This document shows, one piece after another, positions 11,192-23,992 of a stretch of 64,000 nucleotides of DNA. Numbering within the stretch: position 1 is the stretch's first letter; each line of letters starts with the position of its first letter. Position numbers and translations under genes: made by a program. The notes beneath the pieces were generated by a model that had not been told where the DNA came from, did not search any database, and was given only the letters and a program-made list of their open reading frames with translations. Source of the DNA: Arcuatula senhousia (Eukaryota; Mollusca; Bivalvia; Mytilida; Mytilidae); contig OZ020308.1 in NCBI GenBank assembly GCA_963971305.1, positions 29,851,275-29,915,274 on the forward strand, read 5' to 3'.

Positions 11192-12534
11192 ATTGTTTTT
11201 GCTCGGTTTCTTATTATTATTATTATTATTATTATTATTTTTCTCGGTATTCTGGACCGTGAACTTGTCCACCTCATTTTTTCGACATCTTTTAAGGTAG
11301 GAAGCTGAAACTTCATAAATCAAGAGTATGGAATGGGAGATTGTGCTTTTTGTATTTTTCGCCGAAATCGAACGACCCCTTATAGGTCAAAAAAGGGCCT
11401 CAAAATGGCTCCTCGAAACGGAAGTCAAATTTTTACCTGGCATTTCTGATCCGGCAGGGGTAGGAAAAATTCCTTTAAAGGGTAAGTGTAGATTTTTAAT
11501 ACCTTTCATTTAAAAAAAAATTTTGAAAATCGGACTTACGGTTCTCAAAATTTTGCAAAAAATCGAAATTTAATTTTTTTGTCAAATTGAGTTATCTTTC
11601 TTGGAACAATATATTTTGTAATAGTAATGTAAAAATTCTTAACTTTGTTATTTCTTAATGAAAATTGGTTTACAAGGTAATAGTGGTATGCCGAGTTCAT
11701 TTTTGGTATCGAAAAAAAATTTTGGCGGCCATTTTTAAAATGGCGGCTAAAATGGCCGCCATTTTCCCGCCAAAACTTAAACTTGCTCCAATTTTTATGA
11801 AAATTGATATATAAGGTAATGGTGGTATGGCGAGTTGATTTTTGACATCAAAATTTTTTTATCGTCGGCCATTTTCAATATGGCCGCCATTTCCCGCCAA
11901 AATTAAAGTTACTCTGATTTTGATGAAAATTGGTATATAAGGTAAAAGTGGTATGGCGAGTTGATTTTTGACAACAATTTTTTTTTATCGTCGGCCATTT
12001 TCAAAATGGCCGCCGTTTCCCGCCAAAAATTAAAATTACTCCGATTTTGATGAAAATTGGTATATAAGGTAATAGTGGTATGGCAAGTTGATTTTTGACA
12101 TCAAAATTTGTTAATCGTCGGCCATTTTCAAAATGGCCGCCGTTTCCCGCCAAAATTAAAGTTACTCTGATTTTGATGAAAATTGGTATATAAGGTAATA
12201 GTGGTATGGCGAGTTGATTTTTGACATTGAAATTTTTATTTCGTCGGCCATTTTCAAAATGGCCGCCGTTTCCCGCCAAAATCAAAGTTACTCTGATTTT
12301 GATGAAAATTGGTACATAAGGTAAAAGTGGTATGGCGAACTTATTTTTGACATCAAAATTTTTTTAGCGTCGGCCATTTTCAAAATGGCCGCCATTTCCC
12401 GCCAAAATTAAACTTACTCCTATTTTGATGAAAATTGGATATAATAAGTTATCTCAAATGCTAAGAGACATTGACAAAGAGGGGTACGTGAGGGGACATT
12501 TTTGTGACTCGCTTGCGATCACAATTAGAACTAG
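11162..12534 (+). mobile_element. E1a element, complete
   Basis: From the 5' hairpin (11162-11191) through (TTA)n, TTTCTCGGTATTCTGG and a core with a 126-bp minisatellite (11850-12420, GGCCATTTTC at 12121, 12247 and 12373). The 3' end has GGGGACAT, TGTGACTCGC-TT-GCGATCACA, spacer ATTAGAA and CTAG at 12531-12534. Nothing else is nested in it. Confidence 0.8.
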
Positions 12535-12545
12535 TTTGTTTTATT

Positions 12546-15500
12546 AAGTCTCCCAAACGAAGTTTGGAGACTTATTGTTTTTACTCAGGTTTTTCAGATT
12601 TTTTTTACAATGAACTTGTCCGACCGGTTTCTCGGAGATGGTTTTTCAGATCAAAACCATACTTGGTATGTGAGTTATTCATGTTATGAAGGTGTGCACA
12701 AAACTTTCGAATTTTTCAAGATGGCCGCCTATTTCAAAATGGCCGACAAAAATCGGCTAATTTTTGGGAATGTTGACCGATTCTGATGAACATTGGTTTC
12801 TGGGCTAAACATGATGCTCCGAGTTCAATGGAAAAGACCAAAAATTGCTATCTTGTATAGTTTTTTTTTCATATTTTTTTTTGTATTTTTTTTTTATTTT
12901 TGAAAAATCACATAAAAAAATTTAAAAAAATTCTGAAAAAAAATCAAGTGCTCCTATCAAAATTCTGATTTGATATTTGAAATCAGCATTATAAAAGCTA
13001 CAAAAAAGGGGTGAGTCATGAAAAAATCCGACCAACGGTTTTCGAGTTATACAGTTTTGAAATTTATTCCGAAGTGACCCCACCCCTCCTTTGGACCCCC
13101 TTAATTTCGCAATGGACCTCTTACATTGAAACGATTACCGTATTGAGTTCAAGTACATGTTAGGCATCTTATAATAGGTATTGTTTATACAGATTGGATT
13201 TACTGTTTGAGAGCTATAAGGAGTTTTGTGTGCGAAACCATGGCATTTTGGCCTACGGTCCCCCTTTCTGGTACCCCCAGAACCCCTTATGACTTGTGAA
13301 TCTGATCTTTTTGGTATTAATTCTTTACATTGGCCTTAGTCCTACATGTTTACCAAGTTTCAGAAGGATCGGTTAAAAAATGCCTGCAAAAAGTTTCGGT
13401 ATGTAATTATTAAGTCTCCCAAACGAAGTTTGGAGACTTATTGTTTTTACTCAGCTTTTTCAGATTTTTTTTACAATGAACTTGTCCGACCGGTTTCTCG
13501 GAGATGGTTTTTCAGATCAAAACCATACTTGGTATGTGAGTTATTCATGTTATGAAGGTGTGCACAAAACTTTCGAATTTTTCAAGATGGCCGCCTATTT
13601 CAAAATGGCCGACAAAAATCGGCTAATTTTTGGGAATGTTGACCGATTCTGATGAACATTGGTTTCTGGGCTAAACATGATGCTCCGAGTTCAATGGAAA
13701 AGACCAAAAATTGCTATCTTGTATAGTTTTTTTTTCATATTTTTTTTTGTATTTTTTTTTTATTTTTGAAAAATCACATAAAAAAATTTAAAAAAATTCT
13801 GAAAAAAAATCAAGTGCTCCTATCAAAATTCTGATTTGATATTTGAAATCAGCATTATAAAAGCTACAAAAAAGGGGTGAGTCATGAAAAAATCCGACCA
13901 ACGGTTTTCGAGTTATACAGTTTTGAAATTTTTTCCGAAGTGACCCCACCCCTCCTTTGGACCCCCTTAATTTCGCAATGGACCTCTTACATTGAAACGA
14001 TTACCGTATTGAGTTCAAGTACATGTTAGGCATCTTATAATAGGTATTGTTTATACAGATTGGATTTACTGTTTGAGAGCTATAAGGAGTTTTGTGTGCG
14101 AAACCATGGCATTTTGGCCTACGGTCCCCCTTTCTGGTACCCCCCAGAACCCCTTATGACTTGTGAATCTGATCTTTTTGGTATTAATTCTTTACATTGG
14201 CCTTAGTCCTACATGTTTACCAAGTTTCAGAAGGATCGGTTAAAAAATGCCTGCAAAAAGTTTCGGTATGTAATTATTAAGTCTCCCAAACGAAGTTTGG
14301 AGACTTATTGTTTTTACTCAGGTTTTTCAGATTTTTTTTACAATGAACTTGTCCGACCGGTTTCTCGGAGATGGTTTTTCAGATCAAAACCATACTTGGT
14401 ATGTGAGTTATTCATGTTATGAAGGTGTGCACAAAACTTTCGAATTTTTCAAGATGGCCGCCTATTTCAAAATGGCCGACAAAAATCGGCTAATTTTTGG
14501 GAATGTTGACCGATTCTGATGAACATTGGTTTCTGGGCTAAACATGATGCTCCGAGTTCAATGGAAAAGACCAAAAATTGCTATCTTGTATAGTTTTTTT
14601 TTCATATTTTTTTTTGTATTTTTTTTTTATTTTTGAAAAATCACATAAAAAAATTTAAAAAAATTCTGAAAAAAAATCAAGTGCTCCTATCAAAATTCTG
14701 ATTTGATATTTGAAATCAGCATTATAAAAGCTACAAAAAAAGGGGTGAGTCATGAAAAAATCCGACCAACGGTTTTCGAGTTATACAGTTTTGAAATTTT
14801 TTCCGAAGTGACCCCACCCCTCCTTTGGACCCCCTTAATTTCGCAATGGACCTCTTACATTGAAACGATTACCGTATTGAGTTCAAGTACATGTTAGGCA
14901 TCTTATAATAGGTATTGTTTATACAGATTGGATTTACTGTTTGAGAGCTATAAGGAGTTTTGTGTGCGAAACCATGGCATTTTGGCCTACGGTCCCCCTT
15001 TCTGGTACCCCCCAGAACCCCTTATGACTTGTGAATCTGATCTTTTTGGTATTAATTCTTTACATTGGCCTTAGTCCTACATGTTTACCAAGTTTCAGAA
15101 GGATCGGTTAAAAAATGCCTGCAAAAAGTTTCGGTATGTAATTATTAAGTCTCCCAAACGAAGTTTGGAGACTTATTGTTTTTACTCAGGTTTTTCAGAT
15201 TTTTTTTACAATGAACTTGTCCGACCGGTTTCTCGGAGATGGTTTTTCAGATCAAAACCATACTTGGTATGTGAGTTATTCATGTTATGAAGGTGTGCAC
15301 AAAACTTTCGAATTTTTCAAGATGGCCGCCTATTTCAAAATGGCCGACAAAAATCGGCTAATTTTTGGGAATGTTGACCGATTCTGATGAACATTGGTTT
15401 CTGGGCTAAACATGATGCTCCGAGTTCAATGGAAAAGACCAAAAATTGCTATCTTGTATAGTTTTTTTTTCATATTTTTTTTTGTATTTTTTTTTTATTT

Positions 15501-16880
15501 TTGAAAAATCACATAAAAAAATTTAAAAAAATTCTGAAAAAAAATCAAGTGCTCCTATCAAAATTCTGATTTGATATTTGAAATCAGCATTATAAAAGCT
15601 ACAAAAAAGGGGTGAGTCATGAAAAAATCCGACCAACGGTTTTCGAGTTATACAGTTTTGAAATTTTTTCCGAAGTGACCCCACCCCTCCTTTGGACCCC
15701 CTTAATTTCGCAATGGACCTCTTACATTGAAACGATTACCGTATTGAGTTCAAGTACATGTTAGGCATCTTATAATAGGTATTGTTTATACAGATTGGAT
15801 TTACTGTTTGAGAGCTATAAGGAGTTTTGTGTGCGAAACCATGGCATTTTGGCCTACGGTCCCCCTTTCTGGTACCCCCCAGAACCCCTTATGACTTGTG
15901 AATCTGATCTTCTTGGTATTAATTCTTTACATTGGCCTTAGTCCTACATGTTTACCAAGTTTCAGAAGGATCGGTTAAAAAATGCCTGCAAAAAGTTTCG
16001 GTATGTAATTATTAAGTCTCCCAAACGAAGTTTGGAGACTTATTGTTTTTACTCAGGTTTTTCAGATTTTTTTTACAATGAACTTGTCCGACCGGTTTCT
16101 CGGAGATGGTTTTTCAGATCAAAACCATACTTGGTATGTGAGTTATTCATGTTATGAAGGTGTGCACAAAACTTTCGAATTTTTCAAGATGGCCGCCTAT
16201 TTCAAAATGGCCGACAAAAATCGGCTAATTTTTGGGAATGTTGACCGATTCTGATGAACATTGGTTTCTGGGCTAAACATGATGCTCCGGGTTCAATGGA
16301 AAAGACCAAAAATTGCTATCTTGTATAGTTTTTTTTTCATATTTTTTTTTGTATTTTTTTTTTATTTTTGAAAAATCACATAAAAAAATTTAAAAAAATT
16401 CTGAAAAAAAATCAAGTGCTCCTATCAAAATTCTGATTTGATATTTGAAATCAGCATTATAAAAGCTACAAAAAAGGGGTGAGTCATGAAAAAATCCGAC
16501 CAACGGTTTTCGAGTTATACAGTTTTGAAATTTTTTCCGAAGTGACCCCACCCCTCCTTTGGACCCCCTTAATTTCGCAATGGACCTCTTACATTGAAAC
16601 GATTACCGTATTGAGTTCAAGTACATGTTAGGCATCTTATAATAGGTATTGTTTATACAGATTGGATTTACTGTTTGAGAGCTATAAGGAGTTTTGTGTG
16701 CGAAACCATGGCATTTTGGCCTACGGTCCCCCTTTCTGGTACCCCCCAGAACCCCTTATGACTTGTGAATCTGATCTTTTTGGTATTAATTCTTTACATT
16801 GGCCTTAGTCCTACATGTTTACCAAGTTTCAGAAGGATCGGTTAAAAAATGCCTGCAAAAAGTTTCGGTATGTAATTATT
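12546..16880 (+). repeat. Tandem array of five ~867-bp E4 units
   Basis: The E4 5' hairpin AAGTCTCCCAAACGA..GTTTGGAGACTT starts units at 12546, 13412, 14279, 15147 and 16014; the next starts at 16881 and is the 5' end of a full E4 copy. Periods are 866, 867, 868, 867 and 867. Units are nearly identical, differing at a few bases and homopolymer lengths. A unit has the E4 5' part (about 285 bp) then about 580 bp not present in the last copy, and it lacks any E4 3' end. It therefore grew by tandem duplication, not by nesting. Confidence 0.85.
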
Positions 16881-17875
16881 AAGTCTCCCAAACGAAGTTT
16901 GGAGACTTATTGTTTTTACTCAGCTTTTTCAGATTTTTTTTACAATGAACTTGTCCGACCGGTTTCTCGGAGATGGTTTTTCAGATCAAAACCATACTTG
17001 GTATGTGAGTTATTCATGTTATGAAGGTGTGCACAAAACTTTCGAATTTTTCAAGATGGCCGCCTATTTCAAAATGGCCGACAAAAATCGGCTAATTTTT
17101 GGGAATGTTGACCGATTCTGATGAACATTGGTTTCTGGGCTAAACATGATGCTCCGAGTTCAATGGAAAAAACAAAAATCTTCTTGGTGGATCTCGAAAA
17201 TATAGTTATATTGGTAGAAAACATGTATATGGAATGTCATCATAGTTTACAATTTTCTGAAAGTCTTATTGCAATTTCTATATTTTTTTTAGTTTTCCAT
17301 GTGAGACCTTTTCACAGCAAAATAAACATTATTCATACACTTTTTAAAATGAGACATAAATATTGAGATGATGAGGTTGCATTCATTCAACCAAATAATA
17401 TTATTTACATTGTTATTTCAGCTTATTAAAATGGAATAAATTTGAAAGTTTAAAACCCTGCCTGTCATCATCAATTTCACTTTTTTAGGGACTATGTTAG
17501 GGAGGGACCAATTGACCCTTGACCTTCAGCAAGATGGGTGTATTATCTCCCTTTATGTTTTAAAATTATTATTTTCACACTCGTTATTTTTACCATGGAA
17601 AAAATAAAGCTTTATTTTTTTTCTACAACAATTTTGAACTATTCTCATTTATTGGTTTACAAAAGATCTTTAATAAATAAAAAATATTTGCAAATTTTAA
17701 AATTTAACTATACCTGTTGCATTAATTTCTATTTACTTATTATATTCAAAATATATTGAATTTTCATGATGATCTTCGAACATTGGGACAAAGGGAAGCC
17801 TTCATTTTGGAGTTGTTACTTTTTTAATCGTTTGGGAGACTTTGTGTGTTAGCATCCCAACACAATCATATCTTG
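16881..17875 (+). mobile_element. E4 element, complete last unit of the array
   Basis: It shares its first ~285 bp with the array units (to about 17165), then continues with sequence seen elsewhere only at 53283-54100. The 3' arm TCGTTTGGGAGACTT (17828-17842) is the exact 15-base inverse complement of the 5' arm. The hairpin TGTGTTAG-CATC-CCAACACA (one mismatch), spacer ATCATAT and terminus CTTG (17872-17875) follow. The core is AT-rich without a clear minisatellite. No open frame worth calling lies in 17165-17827. Confidence 0.75.
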
Positions 17876-18920
17876 TTATTATTATTCTTAGTATTCTGTA
17901 GTGTGAACTTGTCCGCTCGATTTAAAGAACATCTTTCAAGGTAGGAAGCTGAAACTTCATATATCAAGTGTATGGAGTGTGAAATTGTGTAATCAGATTT
18001 TTTCGTCAAAATTAAACGCCCCCTTTTAGGGTAACTAGGGGCCTGAAAATGGCTCCTCGAAATCAAAGTTTTATTTTTAATGGCATTTGTAAACCGGCTG
18101 GTATATTGAAAATCTGTTTATATATACAATAGGTACTTACAAGAGGTATCAATCAAAAAAAGAATTTTGAAAATCGGACGTACCGTTTTCAAAATTTTGC
18201 AAAAATTCGATAAAAAGGGGAGGTAATTGAATACCACATTATTTAAAATTATATCAAATCTTTAGTATTTCTAGGTAAAACTTTTAAAATTAAATATCGC
18301 TGACGACTTTTATACAGGTATTGGTGTAGAAAGTTAAAGTGATATGCCAAGATATTTTTTTGTCTCCAAAAAAATTTGGTCGATTTTCAAAATGGCCGAC
18401 CATTTCCCGCCAAAATTGAAACTTGCTTCAAATTTGATGAAAATTGGATTATAAGGTAATAGTGATATGCCGAGTTAATTTTTGGTATCGAAATTTTTTT
18501 ATCGACTGCAATTTTCAAAATGGCCGCCACTTCAAAAATTCAACTTGCTCCGATTTAAACGAAAATTTATATCGAGGGGTTTTAAAGGATGCCGAATTGA
18601 AGTGTGTTGTCAAAAATGTCGAAAAATTCAAAATGGCCGCCACTTCCGGTAAAAATTCAACTTGCTCAGATTTTAACAAAAATTGATATCGAGGGGTTTT
18701 ATAGCATGGCGAATTTATGTGCGTTGTCGAAAATGTCGAAAAATTCAAAATGGCCGCCACTTCCGGTAAAATTTAACTTATTCCGATTTTAACGAAAATT
18801 GATATCTAAGCATTATAATGGATGGTGAACAGACAAACTTTATCAACTAAGCCAGATATAAACAAAGAGGGGTACGTGAGGGGACATTTGTGACTCGCTT
18901 GTGATCACAATTAGAACTAG
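17876..18920 (+). mobile_element. E1b body and 3' end (5' hairpin at 11102-11131)
   Basis: This is an E1b core starting TTATTATTATTCTTAGTATTCT with GTGAACTTGTCCGC. It closely matches the partial copy at 1-1038, with fewer minisatellite units (about 18510-18780). The 3' hairpin TGTGACTCGC..GTGATCACA has one mismatch; CTAG is at 18917-18920. The E4 array and element sit in its TTA tract. Confidence 0.75.
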
Positions 18921-18925
18921 TTATT

Positions 18926-18974
18926 ATGTCCCCGAACACGAAGTGTCGGGGACATATTGTTTTTGCTCAGTTTC

Positions 18975-19009
<35 letters not shown>

Positions 19010-20221
19010 TTTCTCGGTATTCTGGATCGTGAACTTGTCCACCTCATTTTTTCAACATCTTTTAAGGTAGGGAGCTGAAACGTCATATATCAAGAGTATG
19101 GAATGGGAGATTGTGCTTTTTGTATTTTTCGTCGAAATGGAACGACCCCTTATAGGTCAAAAAAGGGCCTCAAAATGGCTCCTCGAAACCGAAGTTGAAT
19201 TTTACCTGGCATTTCTAATCCGGCAGGGGTAATACAAATTCCTTTATGGGGTAGGTGTAGACTTTCGATACCTTTCATTTAAAAAAAAAATTTTGAAAAT
19301 CGGACTTACGGTTCTCAAAATTTTGCAAAAAATCGAAATTTAATTTTTTTGTCAAATTGAGTTATCTTTCTTGGAACAATATATTTTGTAATAGTAATGT
19401 AAAAATTCTTAACTTTGTTATTTCTTAATGAAAATTGGTTTACAAGGTAATAGTGGTATGCCGAGTTCATTTTTGGTATCGAAAAAAAAATTTTGGCGGC
19501 CATTTTTAAAATGGCGGCTAAAATGGCCGCCATTTTCCCGCCAAAAATTAAACTTGCTCCAATTTTGATGAAAATTGGTATATAAGGTAATAGTGGCATG
19601 GCGAGTTGATTTTTAACATCAAAATTTTTTTATCGTTGGCCATGTTCAAAATGGCCGCCGTTTCCCGCCAAAAATAAAATTCACTCCGATTTTGATGAAA
19701 ATTGGTATATAAGGTAATAGTGGTATGGCGAGTTGATTTTTGACATCAAAATTTTTTTTATCGTCGGCCATTTTCAAAATGGCCGCCGTTTCCTGCCAAA
19801 ATTAAAGTTACTCTGATTTTGATGAAAATTGGTATATAAAGTAATAGTGGTATGGCGAGTTGATTTTTGACATTGAAATTTTTATTTCGTCGGCCATTTT
19901 CAAAATGGCCGCCGTTTCCCGCCAAAATCAAAGTTGCTCTGATTTTGATGAAAATTGGTATATAAGGTAAAAGTGGTATGGCGAACTTATTTTTGACATC
20001 AAATTTTTTTTAGCGTCTCTTAGCATTTGAACTCATTATATCCAATTTTCATCAAAATAGGAGTTAGTTTAATTTTGGCCATTTCCCGCCAAAATTAAAC
20101 TTACTCCTATTTTGATGAAAATTGGATATAATAAGTTATCTCAAATGCTAAGAGACATTGACAAAGAGGGGTACGTGAGGGGACATGTATGTGACTCGCT
20201 TGCGATCACAATTAGAACTAG
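18926..20221 (+). mobile_element. E1a element, complete, with palindromic 3' region
   Basis: It runs from the 5' hairpin (18926-18955), (TTA)n and E1a core to CTAG at 20218-20221. Before the 3' end an inverted copy of the last core segment gives a ~60-bp-arm palindrome (20015-20156). The core is nearly identical to 21487-22709. Confidence 0.8.
20015..20156. repeat. Long palindrome in E1a 3' region (copy 1)
   Basis: The left arm runs GTCTCTTAGCATTTGA..CCAATTTTCATCAAAATAGG, and the right arm is its inverse complement ending CAAATGCTAAGAGAC; the centre is GGCCATTTCCCGCC. The left arm lacks about 8 bases present in the right arm (GATAACTT region). Other copies are at 22503-22644 and 45245-45391. 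Confidence 0.85.
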
Positions 20222-20229
20222 TTATTATT

Positions 20230-20278
20230 ATGTCCCCGAACACGAAGTGTCGGGGACATATTGTTTTTGCTCGGTTTC

Positions 20279-20331
<53 letters not shown>

Positions 20332-21486
20332 TTTCTCGGTATTCTGGATCGTGAACTTGTCCACCTCATTTTTTCGACATCTTTTAAGGTAGGAAGCTGA
20401 AAATTCATAAATCAAGAGTATGGAATGGAAGATTGTGCTTTTTGTATTTTTCGCCGAAATTGAACGACCCCATATAGGTAAAAAAAGGGCCTCAAAATGG
20501 CTCCTCGAAACCGAAGTTGAATTTTTCCTGGCATTTCTGATCCGGCAGGGGTAGGAAAAATTCCCTTGTAGGTTAAGTGCGGATATACAATACCTTTCAT
20601 TTTAAAAAAAAATTTTGAAAATCGGACTTACCGTTTTCAAAATTTTGCAAAAAATCGAAAATTATTTTTTTTGTAAGATTGAGTTATCTTTCTTTGTACC
20701 ATATATTTTGTGATATTAATGAAAAAAATTCTCAACTTTGTTATTTCTTTATGAAAATTAGTTTACAAGGTAATAGTGGTATGCCGAGTTCAATTTGGAA
20801 TCGAAATTTTTTTTTGGGCGGCCATTTTAAAAATGGCCGCCATTTCCCGCCAAAATTAAAATTACTCCGATTTTAATGAAAATTGGTATATAAGGTAATA
20901 GTGGTATGGCGAGTTGATTTTTGACATCAAAATTTTTTTATTGTCGGCCATTTTCAAAATGGCCGCCGTTTCCCGCCAAAATTAAAGTTATTCTGATTTT
21001 GATGAAAATTGGTTTACAAGGTAATAGTGGTATGCCGAGTTCAATTTTGGATTCGAAATTTTTTTTTGGGCCGCCATTTTCAAAATGGCCGCCATTTCCC
21101 GCCAAAATTAAAATTACTCCGATTTTAATGAAAATTGGTATATAAGGTAATAGTGGTATGGCGAGTTGATTTTTGACATCAAAATTTTTTTTATTGTCGG
21201 CCATTTTCAAAATGGCCGCCGTTTCCCGCCAAAATTAAAGTTATTCTGATTTTGATGAAAATAGGTTTACAAGGTAATAGTGGAATGCCGAGTTCAATTT
21301 TGCAATCGAAATTTTTTTTGGGCCGCCATTTTAAAAATGGCCGCCGTTTCCTGCCAAAATTAAACTTACTCCTATTTTGATGAAAATTGGATAAATTAAG
21401 TTATCTCAAATGCCAAGAGACATTGACAAAGAGGGGTACGTGAGGGGACATTTTTGTGACTCGCTTGCGATCACAATTAGAACTAG
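20230..21486 (+). mobile_element. E1a element, complete
   Basis: It runs from the 5' hairpin (20230-20259), a long TTA run (to about 20331) and E1a core to CTAG at 21483-21486. Minisatellite units alternate two types: one with GGCGGCCATTTTAAAAATGG or GGCCGCCATTTTC and one with TCGGCCATTTTC. This alternating subtype is the one later amplified at 57760-64000. Confidence 0.8.
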
Positions 21487-22709
21487 TTATTATTATTTTT
21501 CTCGGTATTCTGGATCGTGAACTTGTCCACCTCATTTTTTCGACATCTTTTAAGGTAGGAAGCTGAAACTTCATATATCAAGAGTATGGAATGGGAGATT
21601 GTGCTTTTTGTATTTTTCGTCGAAATCGAACGACCCCTTATAGGTCAAAAAAGGGCATCAAAATGGCTCCTCGAAACCGAAGTTGAATTTTACCTGGCAT
21701 TTCTGATCCGGCAGGGGTAATACAAATTCCTTTATGGGGTAGGTGTAGACTTTCGATACCTTTCATTTAAAAAAAAAATTTTGAAAATCGGACTTACGGT
21801 TCTCAAAATTTTGCAAAAAATCGAAATTTAATTTTTTTGTCAAATTGAGTTATCTTTCTTGGAACAATATATTTTGTAATAGTAATGTAAAAATTCTTAA
21901 CTTTGTTATTTCTTAATGAAAATTGGTTTACAAGGTAATAGTGGTATGCCGAGTTCATTTTTGGTATCGAAAAAAAAATTTTGGCGGCCATTTTTAAAAT
22001 GGCGGCTAAAATGGCCGCCATTTTCCCGCCAAAAATTAAACTTGCTCCAATTTTGATGAAAATTGGTATATAAGGTAATAGTGGCATGGCGAGTTGATTT
22101 TTAACATCAAAATTTTTTTATCGTTGGCCATGTTCAAAATGGCCGCCGTTTCCCGCCAAAAATAAAATTCACTCCGATTTTGATGAAAATTGGTATATAA
22201 GGTAATAGTGGTATGGCGAGTTGATTTTTGACATCAAAATTTTTTTTATCGTCGGCCATTTTCAAAATGGCCGCCGTTTCCTGCCAAAATTAAAGTTACT
22301 CTGATTTTGATGAAAATTGGTATATAAAGTAATAGTGGTATGGCGAGTTGATTTTTGACATTGAAATTTTTATTTCGTCGGCCATTTTCAAAATGGCCGC
22401 CGTTTCCCGCCAAAATCAAAGTTGCTCTGATTTTGATGAAAATTGGTATATAAGGTAAAAGTGGTATGGCGAACTTATTTTTGACATCAAATTTTTTTTA
22501 GCGTCTCTTAGCATTTGAACTCATTATATCCAATTTTCATCAAAATAGGAGTTAGTTTAATTTTGGCCATTTCCCGCCAAAATTAAACTTACTCCTATTT
22601 TGATGAAAATTGGATATAATAAGTTATCTCAAATGCTAAGAGACATTGACAAAGAGGGGTACGTGAGGGGACATGTATGTGACTCGCTTGCGATCACAAT
22701 TAGAACTAG
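21487..22709 (+). mobile_element. E1a body and 3' end (5' hairpin at 11024-11053)
   Basis: It is nearly identical to the core of 18926-20221, including the shortened palindrome (22503-22644), so the two are a recent duplication about 2488 bp apart. CTAG is at 22706-22709. If the copy arose by segmental duplication rather than insertion, the pairing with 11024 would be incidental. Confidence 0.7.
22503..22644. repeat. Long palindrome in E1a 3' region (copy 2)
   Basis: It has the same arms, centre and left-arm deletion as the copy at 20015-20156, showing both descend from one shortened palindrome. Confidence 0.85.
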
Positions 22710-23885
22710 TTATTATTATTATTATTTTTCTCGGTATTCTGGATCGTGAACTTGTCCACCTCATTTTTTCGACATCTTTTAAGGTAGGAAGCTGAAACTT
22801 CATATATCAAGAGTATGGAATGGGAGATTGTGCTTTTTGTATTTTTCGTCGAAATCGAACGACTCCTTATAGGTCAAAAAAGGGCATCAAAATGGCTCCT
22901 CGAAACCGAAGTTGAATTTTTACCTGGCATTTCTGATCCGGCAGGGGTAGGACAAATTCCTTTATTAGGTAAGTGTACACTTTCAATACCTTTCATTTAA
23001 AAAAAAAATTGAAAATCGGACTTACAGTTTTCAAAATTTTGCAAAAAAATCGAAATTTAATTTATTTGTCATATTGAGTTATCTTTCTTTGTTCTTTGTA
23101 TTTTTTAATAGTAATGTAAACATTCTCAACTTTGTTATTTCTTAATGAAAATTGGTTTACAAGGTAATAGTGGTATGCCAAGTTCATTTTTGGTATCGAA
23201 AATTTTTTTTGGCGGCCATTTTCAAAATGGCGGCTAAAATTTCCCGCCAAAATTAAAGTTACTCCGATTTTTATGAAAATTGGTATAAAAGGTAATAGTG
23301 GTATGGCGAGTTGATTTTTGACATTAGAAATTTTTCATCGACGGCCATTTTCAAAATGGCCGCCGTTTCCCGCCAAAATTTAAGTTACTCAGATTTTGAT
23401 GAAAATTAGTATATAAGGTAATAGTGGTATGGCGAGTTGATTTTAAACATTAGAAATTTTTTATCGACGGCCATTTTAAAAATGGCCGCCGTTTCCCGCC
23501 AAAATTAAAGTTACTCAGATTTTGATGAAAATTTGTATATAAGGTAATACTGCTATGGCGAGTTGATTTTTGACATTAAAAATTTTTCATCGTCGGCCAT
23601 TTTCAAAATGGCCGCCGTTTCCCGCCAAAATTAAAGTTACTCAGATTTTGATGAAAATTGGTATATAAGGTAATACTGGTATGGCGAGTTGATTTTTAAC
23701 AAAAAATGTTTCATCGTTGGCAATTTTTTCAATATGGCCGCCGTTTCCCGCCAAAATTAAACTTACTCCTATTTTGAAGAAAATTGGGTAATTTTAGTTA
23801 TATCAAATGCCAAAAGACATATTGACAAAGAGTGGTGCGTGAGGGGACATATATGTGACTCGCTTGCGATCACAATTAGAACTAG
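22710..23885 (+). mobile_element. E1a body and 3' end (5' end not in window)
   Basis: This is an E1a core with minisatellite units about 23220-23760 and CTAG at 23882-23885. Its distal half closely matches 27480-28046. On the bracket reading its 5' hairpin lies upstream of the window. Confidence 0.7.
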
Positions 23886-23893
23886 TTATTATT

Positions 23894-23992
23894 ATGTCCC
23901 CGAACACGAAGTGTCGGGGACATATTGTTTTTGCTTGGTTTCTTCTTCTTATTATTATTATTATGTCCCCGAACACGAAGTGTCGGGGACAT
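23894..23992 (+). repeat. Stack of two E1 5' terminal hairpins
   Basis: Hairpins lie at 23894-23923 and 23963-23992. The inner is closed at 25960. The outer has no close inside the window and would end downstream of 64000. Confidence 0.75.

Noticed and set aside
17169..17827. Possible gene fragment or polyadenylation region in the E4 core (AATAAA near 17600)
   Set aside because: The region is AT-rich with only short frames. AATAAA is expected by chance here, and the segment recurs as part of E4 at 53290-54100.
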